A stretch of 64,000 bases of DNA from Paenibacillus senegalensis JC66. GTDB lineage: Bacteria; Bacillota; Bacilli; Paenibacillales; NBRC-103111. The notes under the pieces are model-generated. The model worked only from the letters and a program-made list of their open reading frames with translations. It was not told where the DNA came from and ran no database searches. This document shows positions 7,630 to 13,013 of the stretch, piece by piece. Location of the stretch: NCBI RefSeq assembly GCF_000285515.1, contig NZ_HE610961.1:173863-237862 (forward strand), given 5' to 3'. Position numbers and translations under genes: made by a program. Each line of letters begins with the position of its first letter. Positions within the stretch are counted from its first letter, which is position 1.

Positions 7630-8004
7630 CTAAAACGGCAGGTCTTCGTATGTAATATCTATTGGTTTCCCCTCGTCTTGAAAAGGGTCTTTCTGTTGCT
7701 CCTTCGACTCTAAAAACTCCACATGGTCACCAACCACTTCCACTACGTATACCTTCTGACCATCCTTTTCCCAGCTTCTTTGGGTCAGTCTCCCATCTAT
7801 CGCCACTCGTTTACCTTTTCCGCTATACTGTGCAGCTGCTTCTGCTGTCTTTTTCCAAAGCACTACTTGGAAGAAATACGTTTTCTTTCGCTCTCCCCAT
7901 CCTTCATCAACTGCAATCGTCCCCGTTGCAACGGCAGTGCCATCATTCAAATGTCTAAGCTCTAAATCCTTGGTCCATCTACCAGTTAGATTGACTCTGT
8001 TCAT
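7630..8004 (-). CDS. ssb: Phage single-stranded DNA-binding protein
   Basis: The 124-residue protein begins MNRVNLTGRWTKDLELRHL and shows the OB-fold pattern of bacterial SSBs (ATGTIAVDEGW, YFFQVVLWKKTAEAAAQYSG, KGKRVAIDGRLTQRSW). It ends in an acidic tail with the conserved tip EDLPF, which in SSBs recruits partner enzymes. The linker is shorter than in host SSB. It lies directly after the ERF recombinase gene, a common pairing in phages that recombine by single-strand annealing. Confidence 0.9.
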   Translation of the reverse strand: MNRVNLTGRWTKDLELRHLNDGTAVATGTIAVDEGWGERKKTYFFQVVLWKKTAEAAAQYSGKGKRVAIDGRLTQRSWEKDGQKVYVVEVVGDHVEFLESKEQQKDPFQDEGKPIDITYEDLPF

Positions 8005-8005
8005 G

Positions 8006-8632
8006 TCATGCCCCTTTCTTCTCTATAGCCTGCTGCAGCACATGCTCCATTTGATTGAAACTACGGCCTTTTGACCTCTGATCAGCAACCCATTCTTCAA
8101 ATCCGTCCAAACTGCCCTTGCCCATCTGATACTTGGCTTTTAAAGCTGCAGGAGGATCATTTTTAATCGTTTTCCCTTGTCCTGTTTCGTTTTCGTTCTG
8201 ATTGTCTGCCTCTGGATCGTCTCCTGTCGGGATCATAAAGGCTTTCATAAGAGCGTATTTTTGCGCGCCTGTAATCGCCTTGTATACCCCTTTGTCGCCC
8301 GCGTCTTGACCTTCTCCAAAAACAGTAAATGCTATGGTTTCGCCCGAATCTCCGTCCATAAATGTGAATTCGATTTCAGCAGTGACGATATATTCGGTTT
8401 TGTTGGCATTAGTTTTATGCTCGCGGACTGTATGACTTTTCATATTTGGAATCAGAACTACATTTCTTTTAAATAGTTCTTCTCTCACTTTTTCGTTGAC
8501 ATCGGCTTCAGTGGCGTAGTGATATTTATGGAATTTGTTAAACCCGTTTTTGGGAATGTGCTTGACTTGGCTCATGACCTCAGCAAGCTTGGTGACAAGA
8601 CTCCGTTCTTTCAAACCATCCACCTCCCTCAC
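8006..8632 (-). CDS. ERF-family single-strand annealing recombinase
   Basis: The sequence matches the ERF superfamily: LVTKLAEVMSQVKHIPKNGFNKFHKYHYATEADV near the start, then IEFTFMDGDSGE and GDKGVYKAITGAQKYALMKAF, the conserved block around residue 120. ERF proteins anneal complementary single strands and circularise or recombine phage DNA. The C-terminal 60 residues are a linker and helix. The frame opens with GTG at 8632 in the stop of Gp157. A TTG at 8614, seven bases after GGAGGTG, is an equally good start. Neighbours SSB and Gp157 support the role. Confidence 0.85.
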   Translation of the reverse strand: MREVDGLKERSLVTKLAEVMSQVKHIPKNGFNKFHKYHYATEADVNEKVREELFKRNVVLIPNMKSHTVREHKTNANKTEYIVTAEIEFTFMDGDSGETIAFTVFGEGQDAGDKGVYKAITGAQKYALMKAFMIPTGDDPEADNQNENETGQGKTIKNDPPAALKAKYQMGKGSLDGFEEWVADQRSKGRSFNQMEHVLQQAIEKKGA

Positions 8633-9111
8633 CTCACCCTTAATGACTTACCTTGCTTAAGTTCAACGCCTGGGATAGTCAGTCCAGACTTTAGATCCTC
8701 TAAGACCATTCTTTTGACCAAAACTGGTTCAGGAGTAACATAATAGGTTTTGGGTATGATGGACTCGTCTACAACCGATACGCTAGCCGGGTTATTTTGT
8801 AACCAAGCACTGTGTAATGTGCCCTTTACCTTCTCGAGTCCAGATTTGTTCAAGAGGTCTGTAGTATGTTCTTTCAATCTGTCAATGTTCACCCGAACTG
8901 CCGACTTCTTCGACATCATGTTTTTAGCTTCAGTCTCTAGGGCTTTCTCTTGCGCTTCTAGGGATTTAATTACTTTGACTATGTTTTCTACCTTGTCTTC
9001 AATAGCGCCCTCCAGGCCGTCCAGCATGGCCTGTAAAGAGGGATTGTCCGGGTCTTGCTCCAGCATGTCCAGCAAGTCTTGATACTGCTCTGTGAGGTCG
9101 TATAGTCTCAT
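8629..9111 (-). CDS. Siphovirus Gp157-family protein
   Basis: The 160-residue protein has the layout of the Gp157 family: an N-terminal helical stretch (LYDLTEQYQDLLDMLEQ), a long coiled coil (EDKVENIVKVIKSLEAQEKA), RVNIDRLKEHTTDLLNKSG and a C-terminal beta end (VELKQGKSLRVR). Gp157 of Streptococcus phage Sfi21 has been linked to phage resistance when expressed in the host, but its molecular job is unclear. It is nearly always next to a recombinase, as here. ATG overlaps the stop of the upstream gene (ATGA). Confidence 0.85.
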   Translation of the reverse strand: MRLYDLTEQYQDLLDMLEQDPDNPSLQAMLDGLEGAIEDKVENIVKVIKSLEAQEKALETEAKNMMSKKSAVRVNIDRLKEHTTDLLNKSGLEKVKGTLHSAWLQNNPASVSVVDESIIPKTYYVTPEPVLVKRMVLEDLKSGLTIPGVELKQGKSLRVR

Positions 9112-9344
9112 GCGCTCAGCTCCTCTGCTGCTTTATCAAACTCTGCATTTAAAATTAACTGTTGATCGGGGTATTCAGTGTTAAGGACATATTCCATATC
9201 TCCGATGGTGTCCGTTAATTGGGGGAGTTTATTGTCCAGCCATTCGGTAAGGTCTACCATGGCGTATTGCAATTTGCGGTCTTTGATTTCGTCCAACTCA
9301 CCGACAAGGGACTTAATCTGTTGTAATAGCTGTTGTGCCTGCAT
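9108..9344 (-). CDS. Hypothetical acidic phage protein (78 aa)
   Basis: A small acidic, helix-rich protein (AQQLLQQIKSLVGELDEIKD ... LNAEFDKAAEELSA). GGAGG precedes the ATG by six bases. No family is recognised. It is coupled to the Gp157 gene by a 4-base overlap. Confidence 0.65.
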   Translation of the reverse strand: MQAQQLLQQIKSLVGELDEIKDRKLQYAMVDLTEWLDNKLPQLTDTIGDMEYVLNTEYPDQQLILNAEFDKAAEELSA

Positions 9345-9408
9345 CTGTATACCTCCACTTGATAGATTTGATAAATGATGCTAAACTATCAGTAACTGTT
9401 TTGTTCGG

Positions 9409-9433
9409 GGCCCCTTTGCAGAGGGGCTTTTTT
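9409..9433 (+). terminator. Intrinsic terminator-like hairpin, rightward
   Basis: A GC-rich stem, GCCCCT/AGGGGC with a TTGC loop, is followed by six T residues on the plus strand. It points against the leftward early operon, between acb2-like and the 78-aa gene, and no rightward gene ends here. It may stop antisense transcription, or the stem may act in the leftward transcript. Confidence 0.55.
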
Positions 9434-9436
9434 ATG

Positions 9437-9640
9437 TCAATTTCTCGCTATTGCAGCATTAGCCCACATGATAGCTTGTTCCAAGTTAGTCAAAGCCAGT
9501 GATTTTTCTCTACTGTTTGGACACTTATCATCAATCAGGTATGCAAGTTCCTTCGCTTTTTCACGGATAGCTGTATACTTCTCTGGCTGCCCTTCTTTAG
9601 GAGCGTGGTACTTAAAGTTATTTTCGATTTGGGGATTCAT
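9437..9640 (-). CDS. Acb2/Tad1-type anti-CBASS cyclic nucleotide sponge
   Basis: The 67-residue protein is a single helical-hairpin domain: NNFKYHAPKEGQPEKYTAIR, then KAKELAYLIDDKCPNSREKS and ALTNLEQAIMWANAAIARN. I recognise this pattern as the Acb2/Tad1 hairpin family of phages. Acb2 forms hexamers that sequester the cyclic oligonucleotide signals of CBASS (and some Thoeris/CRISPR signals), so the abortive response is not triggered. The assignment rests on recalled family consensus, not a search. GGAGGGATACG precedes the ATG, and a strong RNA hairpin lies just upstream of that ribosome site. Confidence 0.8.
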   Translation of the reverse strand: MNPQIENNFKYHAPKEGQPEKYTAIREKAKELAYLIDDKCPNSREKSLALTNLEQAIMWANAAIARN

Positions 9641-9666
9641 CGTATCCCTCCTTTCTCTATGTATTG

Positions 9667-9708
9667 AGCGCCCGCCGCCGAAGTCGCTAGGGCTTGCCAG
9701 CGGACGCT
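9667..9708 (-). ncRNA. Strong RNA hairpin in the acb2-like 5' leader
   Basis: In the leftward transcript, AGCGTCCGC pairs with GCGGGCGCT over nine positions (one G-U). Inside, CGCTGGC and GCCCTAGCG can form an alternative stem-loop. The element ends about 28 bases before the acb2-like start codon. It is not followed by a U-run, so it is not an ordinary terminator. A regulatory leader or the 3' part of a larger structured RNA are both possible. Confidence 0.45.
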
Positions 9709-9716
9709 TTGATAAT

Positions 9717-9841
9717 TAGAGTGGGCAAGGATTTGCACCTTGCATGAATCGCCTACCATTCAGCGGGTAGTCTCGGCATCTCCCGTCTATCACGGGCTAG
9801 ATTAACCACCCTACAGCGTCTACCTATTCCGCCACCACTCT
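9717..9841 (-). ncRNA. tRNA-Leu-like RNA with expanded anticodon arm
   Basis: On the minus strand a 7-bp acceptor stem (AGAGTGG/CCACTCT, then A) encloses a D-arm typical of tRNA-Leu (GGCGGAATAGGTAGACGC). It also encloses a long variable arm (TGAAT/ATTCA) and a T-arm (CAAGG, loop TGCAAAT, CCTTG). Where the anticodon arm should be, a stem GGGTGG/CTACCC leads into TTA plus a further hairpin (ATCT-AG-CCCGT, loop GATAG, ACGGGAGAT). The anticodon loop is thus replaced by about 35 nt. TTAA precedes the insert, recalling anticodon UAA. The RNA is about 125 nt against 85-90 for a normal tRNA-Leu, and no CCA is encoded. It may be a tRNA mimic, an intron-bearing tRNA or a decayed tRNA. Confidence 0.6.
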
Positions 9842-9851
9842 TGATGCGATT

Positions 9852-9926
9852 TAGCCGCATCGTTGAGGACATAACCCCCGAAACGATGGAGGAGTATATC
9901 GGGCTATATCCTCAACGATAGGGCTA
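9852..9926 (-). ncRNA. Structured RNA, likely three-way junction
   Basis: In the leftward transcript TAGCC-CT-ATCGTTGAGGA pairs with TCCTCAACGAT-GC-GGCTA: 16 base pairs with one small internal loop. The 38-nt interior can form two arms, one from TATA/TATA and one CCTCC/GGGGG. It starts five bases after the zinc-ribbon gene stop and ends ten bases before the tRNA-like RNA. No coding frame covers it. Confidence 0.5.
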
Positions 9927-9930
9927 AGCC

Positions 9931-10101
9931 CTACCCAATCTTGCGTACTAATACCGGGATGTCGTTATCTACTGCATCATGCATGCACGCTTTGCAGTGC
10001 GGCTGCTTGTCCTCGTAAACCTCGTATTCTGCAAACCCTCCACATCCACAAGTAGTCGAGAAGATGACCTCAAACCTCTCTATGATGTCAGTCACGGGCA
10101 T
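9931..10101 (-). CDS. Small zinc-ribbon protein (56 aa)
   Basis: A 56-codon frame begins MPVTDIIERFEVIFSTTCGC and ends NDIPVLVRKIG. It carries CGCGG and, 17 residues later, CKACMHD, a CxC...CxxC set that could bind zinc. It overlaps the end of the 79-aa gene by 14 bases, and no clear ribosome site was required for the reading. Small zinc-ribbon proteins are frequent in phage early operons, and their roles are mostly unknown. Confidence 0.65.
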   Translation of the reverse strand: MPVTDIIERFEVIFSTTCGCGGFAEYEVYEDKQPHCKACMHDAVDNDIPVLVRKIG

Positions 10102-10327
10102 TGTCGCCAGCCCCTTTCACGCTAAATAAATAATTTAGGTAATCAATTTCGTCTTTCGCAGCCTTGATAATGGCGCTCCTAAGCGCATCAGACGCATCTA
10201 TAAAAAAGTAATCATCCTCTGGCTTGTTGGCCCTTAGTTTGATCTCGATCACATCGGCTGTTTTTGCCGACCCAATCCGCTCTTGCAAAGTAGCGATTCG
10301 ACTTTTTAAAGCTTTATCGTTTGCCAT
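10088..10327 (-). CDS. Hypothetical phage protein (79 aa)
   Basis: A small protein with an N-terminal basic helix (DKALKSRIATLQERIGSAKT), a beta segment (ADVIEIKLRAN, DYFFIDASDA) and a C-terminal helix. GGAGGG precedes the ATG. No family is recognised. Confidence 0.6.
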   Translation of the reverse strand: MANDKALKSRIATLQERIGSAKTADVIEIKLRANKPEDDYFFIDASDALRSAIIKAAKDEIDYLNYLFSVKGAGDNARD

Positions 10328-10346
10328 TCTGTACCCTCCTGATATG

Positions 10347-10853
10347 TCATTTCATTTCCTCCCACTCCCCGCTAATGAGGTTGTCCGGCTTAGATTTAGC
10401 CGTTACCTTTGCGTATCGACTCCACATTGACAAACGGATGCGCAATCCGGCAAAAACACCGTAACCCTCGCCTGCCTTGATGCCCCAGCCTGCCTTGATG
10501 CCCTCGCCTGCCTCGATGCCCCAGCCTGCCTCGATGCCCTCGCCTGCCTCGATGCCCAAGCCTGCGATCAACCTTTTAACAACGGCTCCTAGCTTAAATA
10601 CCACTCTGCCAGCAAAGACGATAGACAACTCCGTGCTACTAACATGCTCGTCATACTCCCGCACATCCTCGGTCGGGCCAACTTTACGTATTAGCCACTC
10701 CGCCCAGTCCGATCGTCCGGCCTCGCAACATTTGTCCAAGATAGCCTGATACTCGCCGCCATCGGGAAAATGCGTCAGGAAAAACTTGTACCCCTCGCTG
10801 CATGGGTCATAGCTCTTTATCTGATCAACTGTTAACAAATCTGTACCTTTCAT
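10347..10853 (-). CDS. Phage protein with tandem GIEAGW/E hexapeptide-like repeats
   Basis: The first 95 residues are a mixed domain (LTVDQIKSYDPCSEGYKFFL, then SDWAEWLIRKVG). Residues about 95-140 are tandem units of GIEAGE, GIEAGW, GIKAGE and GIKAGW, encoded by near-identical 18-bp DNA repeats. The repeats would stack as a small beta-solenoid. The C-terminus (GLRIRLSMWSRYAKVTAKSK) continues a beta pattern. Similar repeat proteins occur in many phages and mobile elements without assigned function. Copy number of the repeat probably varies by slippage. Confidence 0.65.
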   Translation of the reverse strand: MKGTDLLTVDQIKSYDPCSEGYKFFLTHFPDGGEYQAILDKCCEAGRSDWAEWLIRKVGPTEDVREYDEHVSSTELSIVFAGRVVFKLGAVVKRLIAGLGIEAGEGIEAGWGIEAGEGIKAGWGIKAGEGYGVFAGLRIRLSMWSRYAKVTAKSKPDNLISGEWEEMK

Positions 10854-10874
10854 ATTACGTTCGCTCCTTTTTGT

Positions 10875-11030
10875 GTTATAATTGATTCAACATTATTTTT
10901 CTCAGGCCACTTTTTAGTGGTCTCTTTTTTTGTCTTCAAGTAAGCCTGTGATGCAGATAATCAATAGTGATATGATTAAAAACGCTCCTAACAATTGCCA
11001 ACCTGGATTCATTGATATTCCGCTAAACAT
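10875..11030 (-). CDS. Small single-pass membrane protein (51 aa)
   Basis: The frame begins MFSGISMNPGWQLLGAF, continues with a hydrophobic helix (LLGAFLIISLLIICITGLL, residues 13-31) and ends with a basic tail (EDKKREPLKSGLRK). The helix and the positive tail suggest an N-out, C-in inner-membrane protein. GGAGG-like sequence (TAGGAGGTTGAACG) precedes the ATG, which lies four bases after the stop of the HTH gene. It is too short for family assignment. Small membrane proteins in lysogeny or early regions sometimes act in superinfection exclusion. Confidence 0.6.
10904..10933 (+). terminator. Intrinsic terminator-like hairpin, rightward
   Basis: GGCCACT pairs with AGTGGTT across a TTT loop and is followed by CTCTTTTTTT on the plus strand. 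It lies inside the 51-aa membrane-protein gene on the other strand and no rightward gene ends here. It is the second such hairpin that faces the early operon. Confidence 0.4.
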
Positions 11031-11033
11031 CGT

Positions 11034-11267
11034 TCAACCTCCTAAAAGTTTTAGTAAACCATCAACTCCACAAATTATGGAAAATGCTATAGTCGGTTCA
11101 TTTGATAGCCTGATCAACTTTGCCAATATGTTGACATCAAACATTTGCTGATCATTTTCTATCTTGCTTACAGCGCTTCTGGACAAGTGGAGCTTTTCTG
11201 CTAGTTTTTCCTGGCTCCAGCCCATGTGTGCCCTGTAAGCTCTCATGATTGCACCGCCAAAACTCAT
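11034..11267 (-). CDS. XRE-family helix-turn-helix regulator (77 aa)
   Basis: Residues 5-60 are a Cro/CI-type HTH: IMRAYRAHMGWSQEKLAEKLHLSRSAVSKIENDQQMFDVNILAKL. The C-terminus is short and hydrophobic (FSIICGVDGLLKLLGG). It probably controls early phage transcription. Upstream, at 11287-11303, the dyad TGTTC-N7-GAACA lies about 20-36 bases before the start and could be its operator. The spacing and orientation do not fit a LexA box. Confidence 0.75.
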   Translation of the reverse strand: MSFGGAIMRAYRAHMGWSQEKLAEKLHLSRSAVSKIENDQQMFDVNILAKLIRLSNEPTIAFSIICGVDGLLKLLGG

Positions 11268-11394
11268 ATATTATCACCTCCCCCATTGTTCTAATTTCGA
11301 ACAGACAGGGAATGCTTTTCCGTTGTAAACTATAAGTAAGAACATCCCACACATTCCCCTCGGGCCCGCGAACGTGGCGGGCTCCCCTTACCCC

Positions 11395-11649
11395 TCAATC
11401 ATGATGAAATACTTCTTTCTTGGCTTCCTCTTCCGAAATTCCGTTTGATCGGTAAATCTTCACGAAGTTGCGAATATCAATTTCGTGTTCCGATCCAGAA
11501 GGTTTTCTATATCTCAAGAGCCGTTTATGTGGTGATCCAATTTCGATAACAGTTCTTTTTAGGGCGCCGCCACCTACTGATCTAAACCATCTAAACCAGT
11601 ATGTCTCGCCAACTTTGATGTCATCCTCGCTAAACTCCTTGATATTCAT
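11395..11649 (-). CDS. Hypothetical phage protein (84 aa)
   Basis: A small beta-rich protein: DIKVGETYWFRWFRSVGG, ALKRTVIEIGSPHKRLL, EIDIRNFVKIY, then a short acidic tail. The alternating strands suggest a compact barrel. No family is recognised. GGAAGGAGAG precedes the ATG. Confidence 0.6.
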   Translation of the reverse strand: MNIKEFSEDDIKVGETYWFRWFRSVGGGALKRTVIEIGSPHKRLLRYRKPSGSEHEIDIRNFVKIYRSNGISEEEAKKEVFHHD

Positions 11650-11678
11650 TTTTCACTCTCCTTCCTGAGGTGGTATTA

Positions 11679-11771
11679 ATGAAGAAACTTGATATTCGCA
11701 AGGTTTGTAAGCAGCTGGGTTTAGACATTAAGAAGTTCCTTAAGCTACTCTCTTCGGGATCCAAGCGTTAA
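11679..11771 (+). CDS. Possible rightward micro-ORF (30 aa)
   Basis: A short frame reads MKKLDIRKVCKQLGLDIKKF and ends LLSSGSKR. GAGGTGG lies six bases before its ATG, a good ribosome site on the strand opposite to the operon. The peptide is basic and amphipathic. It overlaps the last 32 bases of the antirepressor gene. Chance occurrence cannot be excluded. Confidence 0.25.
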   Translation: MKKLDIRKVCKQLGLDIKKFLKLLSSGSKR

Positions 11772-12399
11772 TGTACCGGATAACCTCTTTAAGTTCAGTT
11801 CTCCTAACGTCCCTATAGCTTCCAACAGCCCACCGATCCTTGATCTCGCGGTGTATCTGACTGAACAACTCTCTTCTAGCCGCCGGATCGGTTTCCAGTT
11901 CATACACCCTCCTAGCGATTGCCTTCTGCATTTCTCTTTGCTCGCCGTGGTCAAGCGTGATTTGCTCGTCCACTTTCTTTTCAATCAACTGGATTTTGTC
12001 TTCTACCAGGTCTAAACGTTCTTCATGCTCCAGTGCGGTTTTCAGAAGTTCCATCCGAACCTTGCGTTCATCAAGAGCGACAACCTTGTTAGAGTTGAGT
12101 TCCTCCCTCATTCGATGAAACTCAGAAATGTATTGCTCTTTGAATTCCATAGCTCTCGGACCGGTATATCCCATTGCCAGAAGTGTGAACCCCTGCTCCG
12201 TCATAATGATCTTTGGCATTTTTCGTCCCTGAAGGTTCTCGTAGTGGGAGTCGGCGAAATTGCCGAGTCGAAATTCTTCACTACAACCAAGATCCCGGAT
12301 ATCCCTCATAACTCTTGCATGTTCTTTACCAAATACCTCTGATACCGTCAGACTGTCTGTCACTGGACGATTATTATGGATGAAAACTAATTTGTTCAT
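11740..12399 (-). CDS. Rha/ORF6C-type phage antirepressor
   Basis: Residues 1-95 match the Rha-family N-terminal domain (LVFIHNNRPVTDSLTVSEVF, then HARVMRDIRDL, NLQGRKMPKIIMTEQGFTLLAMGYTG). The C-terminal part is of the ORF6C type (EQITLDHGEQREMQKAIARR and WAVGSYRDVRRTELKEVIRYINAW). Antirepressors of this kind bind DNA or the phage repressor and push the switch to lytic growth. It follows the Cro-like and excisionase-like genes in the leftward operon. The length of 219 residues is usual. Confidence 0.85.
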   Translation of the reverse strand: MNKLVFIHNNRPVTDSLTVSEVFGKEHARVMRDIRDLGCSEEFRLGNFADSHYENLQGRKMPKIIMTEQGFTLLAMGYTGPRAMEFKEQYISEFHRMREELNSNKVVALDERKVRMELLKTALEHEERLDLVEDKIQLIEKKVDEQITLDHGEQREMQKAIARRVYELETDPAARRELFSQIHREIKDRWAVGSYRDVRRTELKEVIRYINAWIPKRVA

Positions 12400-12411
12400 G
12401 ATACGCCTCCT

Positions 12412-12612
12412 TTAGATAGCTTCTTTTTGTTTTACTGCCTGCCTATCCAACCATTCGAAGAAAGCTTCCCTTCCAACTCTCTTGTTTCTACCGATCCTTA
12501 CTAAAGGGAATCCCTGCCACTCCATCAAGTCATAAGCTTTACTTAGGGAAACCCTCATGATTTGAGCAATGTCCTGAGCATCTAGGATTTCTGGATATGA
12601 CTCCCTGCTCAT
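12412..12612 (-). CDS. Excisionase-like DNA-binding protein (66 aa)
   Basis: The protein has the AlpA/excisionase-type winged HTH: LDAQDIAQIMRVSLSKAYDL, then PLVRIGRNKRVGREAFFEWL. Such proteins guide integrase in excision or act as small regulators. It is in the early operon just after the Cro-like gene, a position consistent with either role. GGAGG precedes the ATG. Confidence 0.75.
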   Translation of the reverse strand: MSRESYPEILDAQDIAQIMRVSLSKAYDLMEWQGFPLVRIGRNKRVGREAFFEWLDRQAVKQKEAI

Positions 12613-12626
12613 TTAACTGACCTCCT

Positions 12627-12857
12627 CTAAGCCGTTTTTGTGATTTGTTCCGTTTTAGTTAACTCTTCTGGCAAAAAAATATCATCTGGTTTTTTATTAA
12701 ATACCGCAGCTATTCTAACGGCAAGTTCATAAGACAAACGCCTCTTACCATTTTCAATTTGCCAGTAATAAGGTTTACTTACACCGATCGCATCAGCCAC
12801 TTCCTGATAAGTTTTCCTCTCGGTTTTACGTATCCTTTTCAAATTCTCTTTAATCAT
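12627..12857 (-). CDS. Cro-like XRE regulator
   Basis: A 76-residue HTH protein: NLKRIRKTERKTYQEVADAIGVSKPYYWQIENGKRRLSYELAVRIAAVF. It is the first gene of the leftward operon and is divergent from the repressor, the classical position of Cro. It is expected to bind the GTTAAC operators in the 150-bp switch region and shut off the repressor promoter. Confidence 0.8.
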   Translation of the reverse strand: MIKENLKRIRKTERKTYQEVADAIGVSKPYYWQIENGKRRLSYELAVRIAAVFNKKPDDIFLPEELTKTEQITKTA

Positions 12858-12896
12858 ATCCCTTCACCTCTCTTCAGTTAACTTGTGGTTAACTCT

Positions 12897-12925
12897 ATTG
12901 TAGTTAACTGATAGTTAATTGTCAA
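12897..12925 (-). promoter_or_regulatory. Leftward early promoter
   Basis: On the minus strand TTGACA (12920-12925) and TACAAT (12897-12902) are separated by 17 bases, a near-consensus housekeeping promoter. GTTAAC copies overlap the spacer and follow the -10, so a bound repressor would block it. It drives the Cro-like gene and the early operon. Confidence 0.8.
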
Positions 12926-12953
12926 TACAAAAATTTCTATTTAGTTAACTTTA

Positions 12954-12982
12954 TTTACGTTAACTTATTGCTAACTTATAAT
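12954..12982 (+). promoter_or_regulatory. Repressor promoter
   Basis: TTTACG (12954-12959) and a perfect TATAAT (12977-12982) are separated by 17 bases, 31 bases before the repressor start. GTTAAC copies at 12959 and 12990 overlap the -35 and the start region, suggesting autoregulation. Confidence 0.7.
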
Positions 12983-13013
12983 GGTATTAGTTAACTTATA
13001 AGGAGTTTTGAAA

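Larger units (their letters stand above)
12877..12995. promoter_or_regulatory. Lysogeny switch: six GTTAAC operators
   Basis: The 150-bp gap between the Cro-like gene and the repressor is AT-rich and contains the palindrome GTTAAC at 12877, 12888, 12903, 12944, 12959 and 12990. Degenerate copies lie at 12914 (GTTAAT) and 12970 (GCTAAC). The copies flank or overlap both promoters, as expected for repressor and Cro binding sites. Confidence 0.75.

Noticed and set aside
10930-11151. Rightward 73-codon frame
   Set aside because: It is antisense to the HTH and small membrane-protein genes, has no ribosome site and no family features.
11287-11303. LexA box upstream of the HTH gene
   Set aside because: The dyad is GTTC-N7-GAAC, whereas the Gram-positive LexA site is GAAC-N4-GTTC. 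It is better read as an operator of another regulator.
11152-11352. Leftward 66-codon frame upstream of the HTH gene
   Set aside because: It overlaps the HTH start and its promoter region and shows no coding character.
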